Source: an uncultured Eubacteriales bacterium (GTDB lineage Bacteria > Bacillota > Clostridia > Christensenellales > Borkfalkiaceae). From it: 26,498 nucleotides of DNA. The notes under the pieces were generated by a model. It was not told the origin of the DNA and did not search any database. It saw only the letters and a program-made list of their open reading frames with translations. The DNA lies in contig UQHL01000030.1 in assembly GCA_900540805.1 (NCBI GenBank), positions 1 through 26,498 of the forward strand, given 5' to 3'. This document shows positions 16,975 to 25,011 of the stretch, in pieces; the first letter of the stretch is position 1; each line of letters begins with the position of its first letter. The translations under genes and the position numbers were made by a program.

Positions 16975-18561
16975 TTACGAAACCTGGCTCATAAAGGCGG
17001 CCCATTGGCTCGCCATCAAGGTTTTTTCCGTCTCGAGATATTGCGCTGCGGTGCGGGCGTTTGTCTTTTTGCCTAAAGCAATCTCCGGCTTTTCGTTGGA
17101 AAGAAATTCCCCCAGCCCCGCGCGAAAACGGATCGGATCGCTCGTCGAAGTGAAAATATAAGTGGGATTGCTTTCCGCGATCGCCTTTATCGACTTTCCG
17201 AATACCGTCATCGAGCTTTCGAAATCCGCGGGAATCGCATAATCCTCCACGGGCAGGCGCGAGCCCTTCGTCGAGCGGAGAAATACTTCGAAGCCCTCCC
17301 TCGAATACATAAACCGCAAAAATTCTTTCGCCATATCCATATTGACGGAATTTGCGGGAATCACCGCGATTTGCGAATTTGCAAGCGTAAACGCCATGCT
17401 CCTCGCCTCCTTCAGCTTTTTGAAATTCTCCTGTGTGAGCCGCGCGTCCGAAGTCGCACCCTCGTCGAGCTTTTTCACAATATCGGACAACGCCGCGTCC
17501 TTTTCGGCAGCCGTACCCGTAAGGCCGATCAGATCCGCCACGTCGCTGAGCACGGGCGTTTTGATCAAACGCAGATCGGGCTTATAAGCGGTACCCGTTT
17601 CGTTTTCGATCCAGTCCCCGACGCACATCATCGCAGCCCTGCCCTGCATGAAATATTTCTGCGAAGCGGTATGTTTATTGGTCATGCTATCAGGATGGCA
17701 ATAGTCGTTGGCACGGGTAAGCAACGCTTCGAGTACCTCCAAAGCCTTTTCCTTCCCCGCAGAAAAATAGGCTTCCTGCGCGTATTTCCCGTCTATCCTG
17801 CACGACTGCGCCTCCTGAAAAGCTTCCGCGCCGTCATACTGCGCCGTCCATACATACCACATATAACGCCAGTATTCCACGGCGTTTCCCGCATAAATAA
17901 ACGGATATACGGTATCTTCCTCGGTGTCGATCTTCACCGTTTTATCCGCGAGCTGAATTTTATAACAAAGCTCCAGAAGCTCGTTGCTTGTGCGGGGTTC
18001 CTCCCAATTTCCGACGCCGAGAACCGAATCGAGACAGGTGGTATTCAGCACCAGCCCCAACGGGTTGCTGCCCGTGGGCAGCGCATAATAGTTGCCCGCG
18101 TAGGGTTCGCGGTCTCCTCCGTATTTCATCGAAGAAAGGATATCGGGACGTATCAATTGCTCGATCGTCTTGCTTCCCTCCTCCCGGTCCGTCTTAGGAA
18201 GAGAGCCGTAAACGTCGTTGAGCGGAGCTAGCGCCCCGTCCGAATTTTCGCACAGCAAGCCGATGTTCAGTCCGTTGACCATATAGACATCTACAGAGCT
18301 GGAGTTCGCCTCCAACGCCGTCTGCGCGCTTTCGGGAACCGTCGGATCGCAAGAGACATCAAATTCGATTTCGGGGTGATATTTCCCGAAGGCCTGCGCC
18401 AATGCCTCTGCGTATTCCCTGCCGTTGCCGCCCTCGAAGGCCGCGATGCTCAGTACGCCCTCTTTTCCCGCCGCCGGCCCGCAGCCCGTTCCCCCGAAAA
18501 GGGGAACGGAGAACAAAGCCGCGGCCATTATACTGCTCAATATTTTAATTCTTTTTTTCAT
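16975..18561 (-). CDS. Extracellular solute-binding lipoprotein of operon C
   Basis: Sugar-binding component for the two permeases downstream, 528 residues, lipobox Cys27. The ATG is preceded by AGAGGAAAAG and lies 12 bp after the large repeat lipoprotein. The sequence fits SBP family 1: an early strand-helix unit (LSIAAFEGGNGREYAEALAQ), a middle with GNYYALPTGSNPLGLVLN, and a late FLRFMYSREGFEVFLRS that is typical near the C-terminal lobe. It shares only general family features with the two binding proteins of operon A, so operons A and C probably import different molecules. The ligand is unknown; the enzymes in the operon point to an oligosaccharide with alpha-galactose or HexNAc. Confidence 0.93.
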   Translation of the reverse strand: MKKRIKILSSIMAAALFSVPLFGGTGCGPAAGKEGVLSIAAFEGGNGREYAEALAQAFGKYHPEIEFDVSCDPTVPESAQTALEANSSSVDVYMVNGLNIGLLCENSDGALAPLNDVYGSLPKTDREEGSKTIEQLIRPDILSSMKYGGDREPYAGNYYALPTGSNPLGLVLNTTCLDSVLGVGNWEEPRTSNELLELCYKIQLADKTVKIDTEEDTVYPFIYAGNAVEYWRYMWYVWTAQYDGAEAFQEAQSCRIDGKYAQEAYFSAGKEKALEVLEALLTRANDYCHPDSMTNKHTASQKYFMQGRAAMMCVGDWIENETGTAYKPDLRLIKTPVLSDVADLIGLTGTAAEKDAALSDIVKKLDEGATSDARLTQENFKKLKEARSMAFTLANSQIAVIPANSVNMDMAKEFLRFMYSREGFEVFLRSTKGSRLPVEDYAIPADFESSMTVFGKSIKAIAESNPTYIFTSTSDPIRFRAGLGEFLSNEKPEIALGKKTNARTAAQYLETEKTLMASQWAAFMSQVS

Positions 18562-18573
18562 CTTTTCCTCTTG

Positions 18574-21500
18574 TCATGACTTGTTAAACGCCATATTATC
18601 GATATAGAAAAACATTCTGTTTGCCGCCTCGTGATTAAATTGAATACATTTTCCTCTCAACGCGCTCACTTGGGCCGTAACGGTAAACCATTCGTTATTG
18701 ACGGGCGCCGAGGTTGCGCCTATCCCTTCGATCTTCGTTACGCGGTTTCCCTCCACGCTGTCGATATACACGTCGAAGGAGATGCTTGTATAGCCCTTCT
18801 CCTCCAGCCAATCGACAAAGGCGTCGGTGAAGTAGAAAGCGGGCCATCTGGGCGCGGCCATCAATCCGATAGAATACTCGCCTTCTTTCACAAAAGCGGT
18901 ATTTCCGTTGCGGAATACGACGTAATCGTCGTTTTTCACATAGAAGATACCCGTACTCCACGCGCCTTCACTGTCAAAGTCGCGCAGCACCGTTTCGTTG
19001 GACGTGTAGCCGATTTCGCGGATATACAGCGCCTCGCCCTCCTGCGTGCCGATCGCCTGCCAGTCGTATTTTCCCTCGGCCGTCTTACTGTATTTCACGA
19101 AATAGAAATACAGGTCGGAAAGCTTCGCCGTGCCCTCTTTCACGGGGAATCTCACCGTGATCCATTCGTCGGCGGGGATCATGTACTCGAAAAACTTTTC
19201 CACATACTTTGTGCCGTTCCAATAGAGATAGACAAACCTCACGTATTCGTTTTCCACATAGGTCGCATCGACGAAGATATCCAGATAAATATAGGATACG
19301 CCCGTCAAATCGGCCACCATTTCGTCTGCCGATGCGGGAAGATAAATCTTGCCCCAGGCGCTGTTTGACATGACGAGCTTCGCCGTCCTGTCCCCGTCGA
19401 GCCGCGTATATTCTCCGCTGGCCGCAGGATGCTTGATCTCCTCCGCTTCCCTGAAATTGTAAAAATCATACAGGACGCCCGCGGGCTTGACGTGATCTTT
19501 GTCCGAAGGATCCACGTCGTAATATTCTAAGGAGACCTTGCCGATATAGAGCGTTCCGAAATTGATATCCGCACTTCCGTCGCTCTTCCCGAAAGTCAGG
19601 GACACGTTTTCGAGTGTGGAAAGGACGACAGCCTCGCCCTCTACCGTTTTATTGCGCAGAGCGCTGACGGGGATCGCCACCGTTATCCACTTGCCCGCGG
19701 CCGTTGAGGAAAGATTCGTATAGCCCTTGTTGTTGGCGCCGATACGCACGGTATGCCCCGCGGCTATTTCGGGAATGTAAACGTCTAAAAGCAGGTTTTT
19801 CACATATTCAAGCTCATAAGCCGAGAATCTCGAGCCAAAAGTCATCGAGGGCCATCTGCCGTCCGTACAGGAGAACTGCATGGAGCCGACGCCGTTCAGG
19901 GTATAAGCGGGATCGAAGAACCAATAGGACGCATATGAGGAATCTATATCGTCCAGATCGCGGTAGTTGGCGAAATCGAGGACGACGCCATTTTCCTTTT
20001 CGGTGGGGGCCGCTTCCTTGCAGGCTGTAAAATTATCGATATACGTATCAAACGCCACGGGTACCCAGCCGTCGTTTGCGGTATCCGTCGTGTCGTACAG
20101 TTCCACGGAAATCTGCAAGCCGTCAAGCGTATCTATCCCGAGATCGGAAAGCTGCTGTTTCGTAAACGAATATCCCTGCCATTGCTTAGAGAGCTTCATA
20201 CGTTTCAGCACCCGGTTCTGTTTTCCGTTTCGCAGACCGAGATAGGCCGTCTGCGTCGCGGTGAGATCGTAATCTATTTTAGCATAGAAATAGATGTATG
20301 CGATGCCGTTCAGGTCGGCGTGAGGGACGTTCCCGATGGTCAGATAGGGCCATATGGACGGGCTGGCGCCGATTTTCAAAGATCCCGTCGAGCCGTTGGC
20401 GTCGTGGCATATCGTCCTGTCTATCCCCAGCGTCAGCGTTTCGGAAGTGAAGAAAGAGAGCGCGGAATCCGATTCAAAAAATTCGATTTCATTGTCCGCG
20501 CGGGTCCTTGCGACGATAAGCATATAGTTTTTCCGGCCGACCAGTCCTTCGTAAGAGGCCTCCACGCGCAGCGTATATCTGCCTTCCTTGGCAAAAGTGA
20601 TTTCTTTGCCCGTAAAAGGCACCTCGTCATAATTTTCATCGAATACCTTATAAGCGATCTGTGCTTCCACAGCCGTGCCGCCCCGCGTCACCGTCACGTC
20701 AGGCATGGGATATTTTACGCCGACGACGGGGTGTTCCACGTCAGCCCGAATGTCCAGCGTATCGAACGCGGCATCCTCGTTGACGCGGAGACTGTCCACG
20801 TAAATGTCAAACTGCGGGGAGTTGGCGGGATTCACCAGGTGAAACGTCACGCATTTGAGATCCTCGCACATACCGCATTCGGGCTCTCCCCAGGCGGTGG
20901 CCTCCATCACCTTAAACACCTCGTCGTAATCGCGCGCCCTGACCTCCACTTTCGTCCATATCTGCGACTGCAGAGTGAATTTGGCTTTGAGCGAAGCGTC
21001 GTTGCGGTTAAGGATAATATCGACGTCCTTTTTTCCGTCGTTATACGCCCAGAAAGAAATAGAATAATAATCGAGAATATTGTTTATGGGAAGATTTCTG
21101 ACGATCACTCCCGGCCAGCCGAGCGCGGAATGAGTATTGACCTGCAGCTTCAGGCTGCCCGTGCCCTCCTTGATAAATTGAGGATCGGTATTGAGCGACA
21201 CTTCGGCATACCCCTTGGCGACCGCCTGCCCCACCCGCACGGCGTCGTCGAAGGAATTGATCTCGTTTTCCTTCGAAGTATGTACCTCTATCGTCTTTTC
21301 CGCACGGTTTCCCGATTTATCCGACGCCTCAACCAAAACGGTATAGACGCCTTCCCGCTCCACCGCAAACGAGTTATCCGACAGGGCGACGGCTTCCTTT
21401 CCAAACGTAACGGAAAAGACGGGCGTCACTTCGTCCACGTCGTCCAATACGAGAATGTCTTCTACAGGAATGGTAAAGCGCGAATTTAATGCGGCGAGAT

Positions 21501-21663
21501 ATGCTTTGTTGCAGGCGAACGTGATCGTCGGAGGCGTGGTATCCTTTGTTCCGCCGACGGAGCTCGACTCCGAAGAGACCTCCGCGGCGCACCCCGCAAG
21601 ACCACAGGCCAAAGCCGCCGAGGCGACGAGCCCCAACAGACCGAATTTTGTTTTTTTCTTCAT
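18574..21663 (-). CDS. Large lipoprotein with two Ig-like domains and five related beta-sandwich modules
   Basis: Surface lipoprotein of 1029 residues with lipobox Cys25. The ATG follows AAGGAG. Residues about 41-130 are an Ig-like domain of the DUF5011 kind (DTTPPTITF..., VEASDKSGNRAEKTIEV). A second Ig-like domain is at about 300-386. Five modules of about 140-160 residues lie at 136-294, 392-548, 559-715, 729-886 and 891-1027. Each opens with a [FY]-rich strand (NSFDD, IEFFES, LDFANY, YDFYNF, RDFDSE). Each contains a W-P or W-G turn (GWPG 182-185, IWPY 437-440, RWPS 603-606, AWGK 769-772, RWPA 939-942) and ends with a strand such as YVDSLRV, YIDNFTA, YIGKVSL, YIREIGY or YIDNMAF. The fold resembles galactose-binding-like carbohydrate modules. 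No catalytic motif was seen, so a glycan-binding scaffold is the best inference. Confidence 0.87.
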   Translation of the reverse strand: MKKKTKFGLLGLVASAALACGLAGCAAEVSSESSSVGGTKDTTPPTITFACNKAYLAALNSRFTIPVEDILVLDDVDEVTPVFSVTFGKEAVALSDNSFAVEREGVYTVLVEASDKSGNRAEKTIEVHTSKENEINSFDDAVRVGQAVAKGYAEVSLNTDPQFIKEGTGSLKLQVNTHSALGWPGVIVRNLPINNILDYYSISFWAYNDGKKDVDIILNRNDASLKAKFTLQSQIWTKVEVRARDYDEVFKVMEATAWGEPECGMCEDLKCVTFHLVNPANSPQFDIYVDSLRVNEDAAFDTLDIRADVEHPVVGVKYPMPDVTVTRGGTAVEAQIAYKVFDENYDEVPFTGKEITFAKEGRYTLRVEASYEGLVGRKNYMLIVARTRADNEIEFFESDSALSFFTSETLTLGIDRTICHDANGSTGSLKIGASPSIWPYLTIGNVPHADLNGIAYIYFYAKIDYDLTATQTAYLGLRNGKQNRVLKRMKLSKQWQGYSFTKQQLSDLGIDTLDGLQISVELYDTTDTANDGWVPVAFDTYIDNFTACKEAAPTEKENGVVLDFANYRDLDDIDSSYASYWFFDPAYTLNGVGSMQFSCTDGRWPSMTFGSRFSAYELEYVKNLLLDVYIPEIAAGHTVRIGANNKGYTNLSSTAAGKWITVAIPVSALRNKTVEGEAVVLSTLENVSLTFGKSDGSADINFGTLYIGKVSLEYYDVDPSDKDHVKPAGVLYDFYNFREAEEIKHPAASGEYTRLDGDRTAKLVMSNSAWGKIYLPASADEMVADLTGVSYIYLDIFVDATYVENEYVRFVYLYWNGTKYVEKFFEYMIPADEWITVRFPVKEGTAKLSDLYFYFVKYSKTAEGKYDWQAIGTQEGEALYIREIGYTSNETVLRDFDSEGAWSTGIFYVKNDDYVVFRNGNTAFVKEGEYSIGLMAAPRWPAFYFTDAFVDWLEEKGYTSISFDVYIDSVEGNRVTKIEGIGATSAPVNNEWFTVTAQVSALRGKCIQFNHEAANRMFFYIDNMAFNKS

Positions 21664-21679
21664 ACTTTTTCTCCTTATC

Positions 21680-22933
21680 CTAATTTTTGTTTTCTGCTTC
21701 GTAATGGCAAAGCTCCACTTTGAATTGCGTTCCCGTCAGCGTAAACAGCGTCCCTCCCAGCATCGTCTCGTCGTATTTGTCGTATGTCGAGCTCTTCATG
21801 CCGAACACAAGCCGTACGCCCTGATAGAGAATAGAGGTATTGTTGCTGTGCAGATGTCCTGCCAATATTGCGTCTGCGCCGTTGGCCTTAAAGATTTGAA
21901 ACGCCGTATCGTCGCCGTCCCAGGTACCGATCGCCGACCTCATAGTGCCGAAGTCGCCCTTGTCGTTTTCGGGAATCGTGATGTCGGGCACGCCCGTCCC
22001 CGTATAGCCATACTGTTTGGCCGCGTCCGCAAACGCTTTCAAGGGGACGTGTATCCCGACGAAATTGGGGACGGTTTTATCCGCATAGGCGTCAATTGCC
22101 TCGACGCTTTCCTTATACCAATCCATTTGAGCGGACGTCAGCCCCTGAACCGTCCCTACCGATCCGTGCGTGTCCATCATGAAGATCGAACGGAGAATCG
22201 TCCCGTTCTGCTCGACCGCGATCGAATAATTACTGTAGCCCGAAATATTCGCCCGCGTTCTGAACAGACAATATTCTGCACCTTCAAGGTACTGGCATTG
22301 TTTCCGCGCATACCATTCGGGATATTCGGGATCGACCCATTGAGAATATTCGCTGTTGGAATCATTGTCGTGATTGCCAAAAACGGGCGCCCAATAGATT
22401 TTCAACGAATCGAAAAAGTCCGTTTGTTCCCTGAACAGCGTGCCGTTGTCGTCGTATTCGCCGTAAACGTAGTCCCCTGTTATGAGAATGAGATCGGGCT
22501 GCGTCTCTTCCACTGTCTGGCGTACGATATCATAAATACAGGCGTCACGGTCGCCGTAGCGATCGGGCAATTTGCCGCCTCCCCTGCGCACCTGCTCGGG
22601 ATCGATCATCTGCGTGTCGGTAAGCTGCAAAATTTTGATCTCGTCGTTCCCTTCTACCTTCAACACAAAATCTGCCGGGCAGTCGGAAAGCTTATCCAAC
22701 GCGACGCGGCCCGCCTTTTCCGCTTTCCCTTCGAGATACTCGAGGATCGTTTTTTCTTCCGTTGAAGAGGAAGAGTCTCCCGTTCCGCCGCTGTCGGATT
22801 CCCCGTTCGTTTCGCTCTGTGAAGCGGGCGGGGTTTTCTGCGACGATTCGCTCCCGCCCGCCGCGCAGGCTCCGAAGCTGCCGGCGAACACCGCCGAAAG
22901 CAATAATACAAACAGCTTTTTGAGTTTTTTCAT
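21680..22933 (-). CDS. Calcineurin-like metallophosphoesterase lipoprotein
   Basis: First gene of operon C, 417 residues, with a strong AGGAGGT ribosome site. The lipobox Cys23 is followed by a Ser/Gly-rich linker to about residue 60, so the enzyme should face outward. The two-metal motifs appear in order: LTDTQ (105-108; Asp106, with Gln108 where many relatives have His), GDYVYG (153-158), GNHD (186-189), GIHVPL (293-298) and GHLHSNN (359-365). The family cleaves phosphomonoesters or diesters. The His-to-Gln change occurs in some branches such as purple-acid-like and CSTP1-like enzymes and need not abolish activity. Its place at the head of a glycan operon suggests that it removes phosphate or a phosphodiester from the target glycan or lipid; this is inference. 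Stop and next start are 17 bp apart. Confidence 0.88.
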   Translation of the reverse strand: MKKLKKLFVLLLSAVFAGSFGACAAGGSESSQKTPPASQSETNGESDSGGTGDSSSSTEEKTILEYLEGKAEKAGRVALDKLSDCPADFVLKVEGNDEIKILQLTDTQMIDPEQVRRGGGKLPDRYGDRDACIYDIVRQTVEETQPDLILITGDYVYGEYDDNGTLFREQTDFFDSLKIYWAPVFGNHDNDSNSEYSQWVDPEYPEWYARKQCQYLEGAEYCLFRTRANISGYSNYSIAVEQNGTILRSIFMMDTHGSVGTVQGLTSAQMDWYKESVEAIDAYADKTVPNFVGIHVPLKAFADAAKQYGYTGTGVPDITIPENDKGDFGTMRSAIGTWDGDDTAFQIFKANGADAILAGHLHSNNTSILYQGVRLVFGMKSSTYDKYDETMLGGTLFTLTGTQFKVELCHYEAENKN

Positions 22934-22981
22934 CTTTTACCTCCTGTAATCGCGCCTGATTTTCGGGCTTATTTTGATTTA

Positions 22982-23009
22982 ATTATAACAAAGAAACGAG
23001 CGTTGTCAA
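22982..23009 (-). promoter_or_regulatory. Sigma-A type promoter of operon C
   Basis: On the minus strand TTGACA (23004-23009) and TATAAT (22982-22987) are separated by 16 bp. Transcription would start near 22975, about 40 nt before the phosphoesterase ATG. The palindrome at 23021-23059 starts 12 bp upstream of the -35 box. Confidence 0.85.
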
Positions 23010-23020
23010 GAGAAATAAAA

Positions 23021-23059
23021 AAATCGTTTCCGTTTTTAGGGGTAAAACGGAAACGATTT
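23021..23059. promoter_or_regulatory. Perfect 16-bp inverted repeat between divergent promoters (probable AraC operator)
   Basis: The left arm 23021-23036 (AAATCGTTTCCGTTTT) is exactly complementary to 23044-23059 around a 7-nt centre. It sits 12 bp from the operon C -35 box and 20 bp from the regulator -35 box, so one site could serve both. The core AAACGGAA recurs at 23111-23118, just after the regulator's -10 box. Binding by the neighbouring AraC protein is inferred from position. Confidence 0.75.
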
Positions 23060-23079
23060 CAAACTATTTTTCAAAAACG

Positions 23080-23108
23080 TTGACAGAGAAAAAAAATCGT
23101 GTTATACT
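23080..23108 (+). promoter_or_regulatory. Sigma-A type promoter of the AraC-type regulator
   Basis: TTGACA (23080-23085) and TATACT (23103-23108) are separated by 17 bp. The start point near 23115 overlaps the extra AAACGGAA half-site, which would suit autoregulation. Confidence 0.82.
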
Positions 23109-23142
23109 TGAAACGGAAGAAAAAAAGGGGCATAAACGCGGT

Positions 23143-24069
23143 ATGAAACCTTATTCCATGTATGCAAACGAGACGAAAAACGAAGCGCCTAACGTAAGCT
23201 GTTATTATAACAGGGAGTACGCCAATTTTACGATGTCCTGGCATTCGCACCGCCGAGTCGAGATCATGTACGTGAAATACGGCACGGTAGAGGTGGCCTA
23301 TTACGAAGGAGAGGAAAAGAAAACGCTTACCCTTTTCAACCACGACTACGTAGTAATCGACATGGATGTAAAACATACCATAGAGGTTTTTTCCGAGCCC
23401 ACGCGCATCATAAACCTGGAAACCGAATTTTCCGGCCCTAATGCCGCCCTGCGGCTCACGCTCGGCAATCTGATCTCTATGGATAACGTTTTTGCGGAAT
23501 TTTTTCGGCAAAAGGAGCCGATTATAAAGCTTTCCGATTCGGGAAACGTCGCGCAGCTGCTCACCGTGCTTCAGGAAACTTCAGATCGTAACGCCGATCA
23601 TCAACAGGATACTTTTATCAATCTCGGTTTATCCGCCCTGTTCATTCAGATTTCAAACGATTACGATACCCAAAATCATTCCGACAAAGCGTTTATCAAA
23701 TATCTCCGTATCGCGCTTCAATATATTCACGCCAATTATCACGCCGACATCAGCAGTTTGGATATCGCCGCGCACGTAAATATCTCGCAGAATTATCTAA
23801 ATCGTCTTTTCAAACAGGAATTTAACTGCACTATGTTGGAATATCTCAATAATTACCGCGTGATGAAGGCCAAGCTTCTGATCGAAAAAGGCTCGCTGCC
23901 CTTTCAAACCGTCTGCTCGCAGGTGGGATTCCGGACAAAACAGAATTTCAATAAAAATTTTATGCGCTACGCGGGAATGACGCCCAAGGAATACAGGGAA
24001 TCCGTCCGAAAAAAAGGTCATACGCACTGGACGCCCCAATCGGACCAAAGCACTACTATTTTCAATTAA
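23143..24069 (+). CDS. AraC/XylS family transcriptional regulator
   Basis: Divergent regulator of 308 residues. The start is ATG 23143, with AAAGGGG about 12 nt upstream; an earlier in-frame start at 23080 lies inside the promoter and is rejected. The N-terminal half (about 30-100) is a cupin-like effector domain: MSWHSHRRVEIMYVKYG carries the His-rich first strand, followed by NHDYVVIDMDVKHTI. The C-terminal domain (about 185-290) has two helix-turn-helix units: SSLDIAAHVNISQNYLNRLF (205-224) and the second around FQTVCSQVGFRTKQNFNKNF, closing with the family signature GMTPKEYR (278-285). It probably activates operon C in response to a sugar and may control its own expression through the shared palindrome. 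There is no sign of a membrane sensor. The ligand is unknown. Confidence 0.93.
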   Translation: MKPYSMYANETKNEAPNVSCYYNREYANFTMSWHSHRRVEIMYVKYGTVEVAYYEGEEKKTLTLFNHDYVVIDMDVKHTIEVFSEPTRIINLETEFSGPNAALRLTLGNLISMDNVFAEFFRQKEPIIKLSDSGNVAQLLTVLQETSDRNADHQQDTFINLGLSALFIQISNDYDTQNHSDKAFIKYLRIALQYIHANYHADISSLDIAAHVNISQNYLNRLFKQEFNCTMLEYLNNYRVMKAKLLIEKGSLPFQTVCSQVGFRTKQNFNKNFMRYAGMTPKEYRESVRKKGHTHWTPQSDQSTTIFN

Positions 24070-24261
24070 CTCGGTTTCAAAAGCAACGCGATAGGAAGCG
24101 GCAGGATTTTTTATCGTTTGATTAAAAAGCCGCAAAAATAAATACGGACAACGCGGGATTAAGGCGCAAAATTTTGGCAATACTCTTTGACGGAGACAAA
24201 AAAACAAAGAGGAGGATTACGCGGCCGGCCGTCTCCGAAATTCGCCGCGCAAACGTCAATC

Positions 24262-24717
24262 ATGAAACTCAATCAAAAGGAAATGCAGCTGATCACCGAG
24301 CTCAAAAACCAGGAACAACTTTGCATACAAAAATACGGCTTTTATGCCGCGCAGGCAAAGGACCCCGAACTGAAAAGCCTGTTCAAAAAAATTGCAGGTC
24401 ACGAACAACGGCATTACGAGATGCTGGAAAGCCTGATGAACGGAACCGTCCCGCAGATCAAAAATCGCGCGCCCGAAGCCGAAAAATACGAGCCTCAGGC
24501 TTCCCATTCCGGCAATAAGGAAGAAAAGGAATTTGACAAATTTTTATGTACGGATATCATCGCCACGGAAAAATATGTTGCGACAGACTATAACAACGAC
24601 CTTTTCTATTTCGCCTCCACCGAAGTAAGAAACGTACTCAACGCGATCATGACGGACGAACAAAATCATGCGGAGATGATCTGGAAGTACAAGGTTGCCA
24701 ACAAAATGGCAGCCTGA
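24262..24717 (+). CDS. CotF/ferritin-like four-helix protein
   Basis: Small helical protein of 151 residues that resembles the spore-coat CotF-type ferritin-like family common in Clostridia (opening MKLNQKEMQLITELKNQEQL). Two helix pairs each carry a Glu and an ExxH: Glu18 with Glu48-x-x-His51, and Glu103 with Glu133-x-x-His136, separated by a charged linker at about 66-92. This is the layout of a di-iron ferritin fold, so metal binding is possible. The ATG 24262 is chosen because family similarity starts there. However, the only good ribosome site (GAGGAGG, about 24209-24215) is over 40 nt upstream, and an in-frame TTG at 24187 precedes that site. The true start is therefore uncertain. It follows the AraC gene by 192 bp, with no clear link to glycan use. 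Confidence 0.78.
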   Translation: MKLNQKEMQLITELKNQEQLCIQKYGFYAAQAKDPELKSLFKKIAGHEQRHYEMLESLMNGTVPQIKNRAPEAEKYEPQASHSGNKEEKEFDKFLCTDIIATEKYVATDYNNDLFYFASTEVRNVLNAIMTDEQNHAEMIWKYKVANKMAA

Positions 24718-24755
24718 CGCTTATCGATACAAATAAACGCCTTCTGAAATCCAAC

Positions 24756-24790
24756 GGAGCGGAGTCGGTTGAAAAAACCGATTCCGCTCC
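24756..24790. terminator. Long hairpin between convergent genes
   Basis: A 15-bp stem (24756-24770 with 24776-24790) with one G-T wobble has a 5-nt A-rich loop. It lies 38 bp after the ferritin-like gene and faces the convergent glycosidase gene. No T run follows directly on either strand; TTTTTT appears 17 bases further on the plus strand. It is probably a terminator or transcript end for the convergent pair. Confidence 0.5.
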
Positions 24791-25011
24791 ATTTCCAATG
24801 ATTTGCCTTTTTTATCGGTACAATTTTATTTATCAAAATACAATATTGCTCCGTTTTTCTCCTCGGCGCCCATTCGCCTTCAAAAATCGTATTGTAGCCG
24901 TTTGAGTATTGCGCTTAAAGCGTCGCTTTCCGATTTCTGCCGCCGGCACACATCGGCTCTGCATTTATAAGCCGACAGTTTTTGTCCTGCTTTTGCCCGA
25001 AAATCAGCCTT

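Noticed and set aside
20182..22765. Plus-strand open frames of about 435 codons (20182-21489 and 21455-22765)
   Set aside because: They are antisense to the repeat lipoprotein and the phosphoesterase, have no ribosome site, and the amino-acid composition is that of a shadow frame.
23080..23142. Upstream in-frame start for the AraC regulator
   Set aside because: The codons coincide with the -35 and -10 boxes of its own promoter, so they cannot be translated from that transcript.
24222..24231. CGGCCGGCCG palindrome near the ferritin-like gene as a regulatory site
   Set aside because: It is a short GC palindrome that can arise by chance and has no second copy or promoter context.
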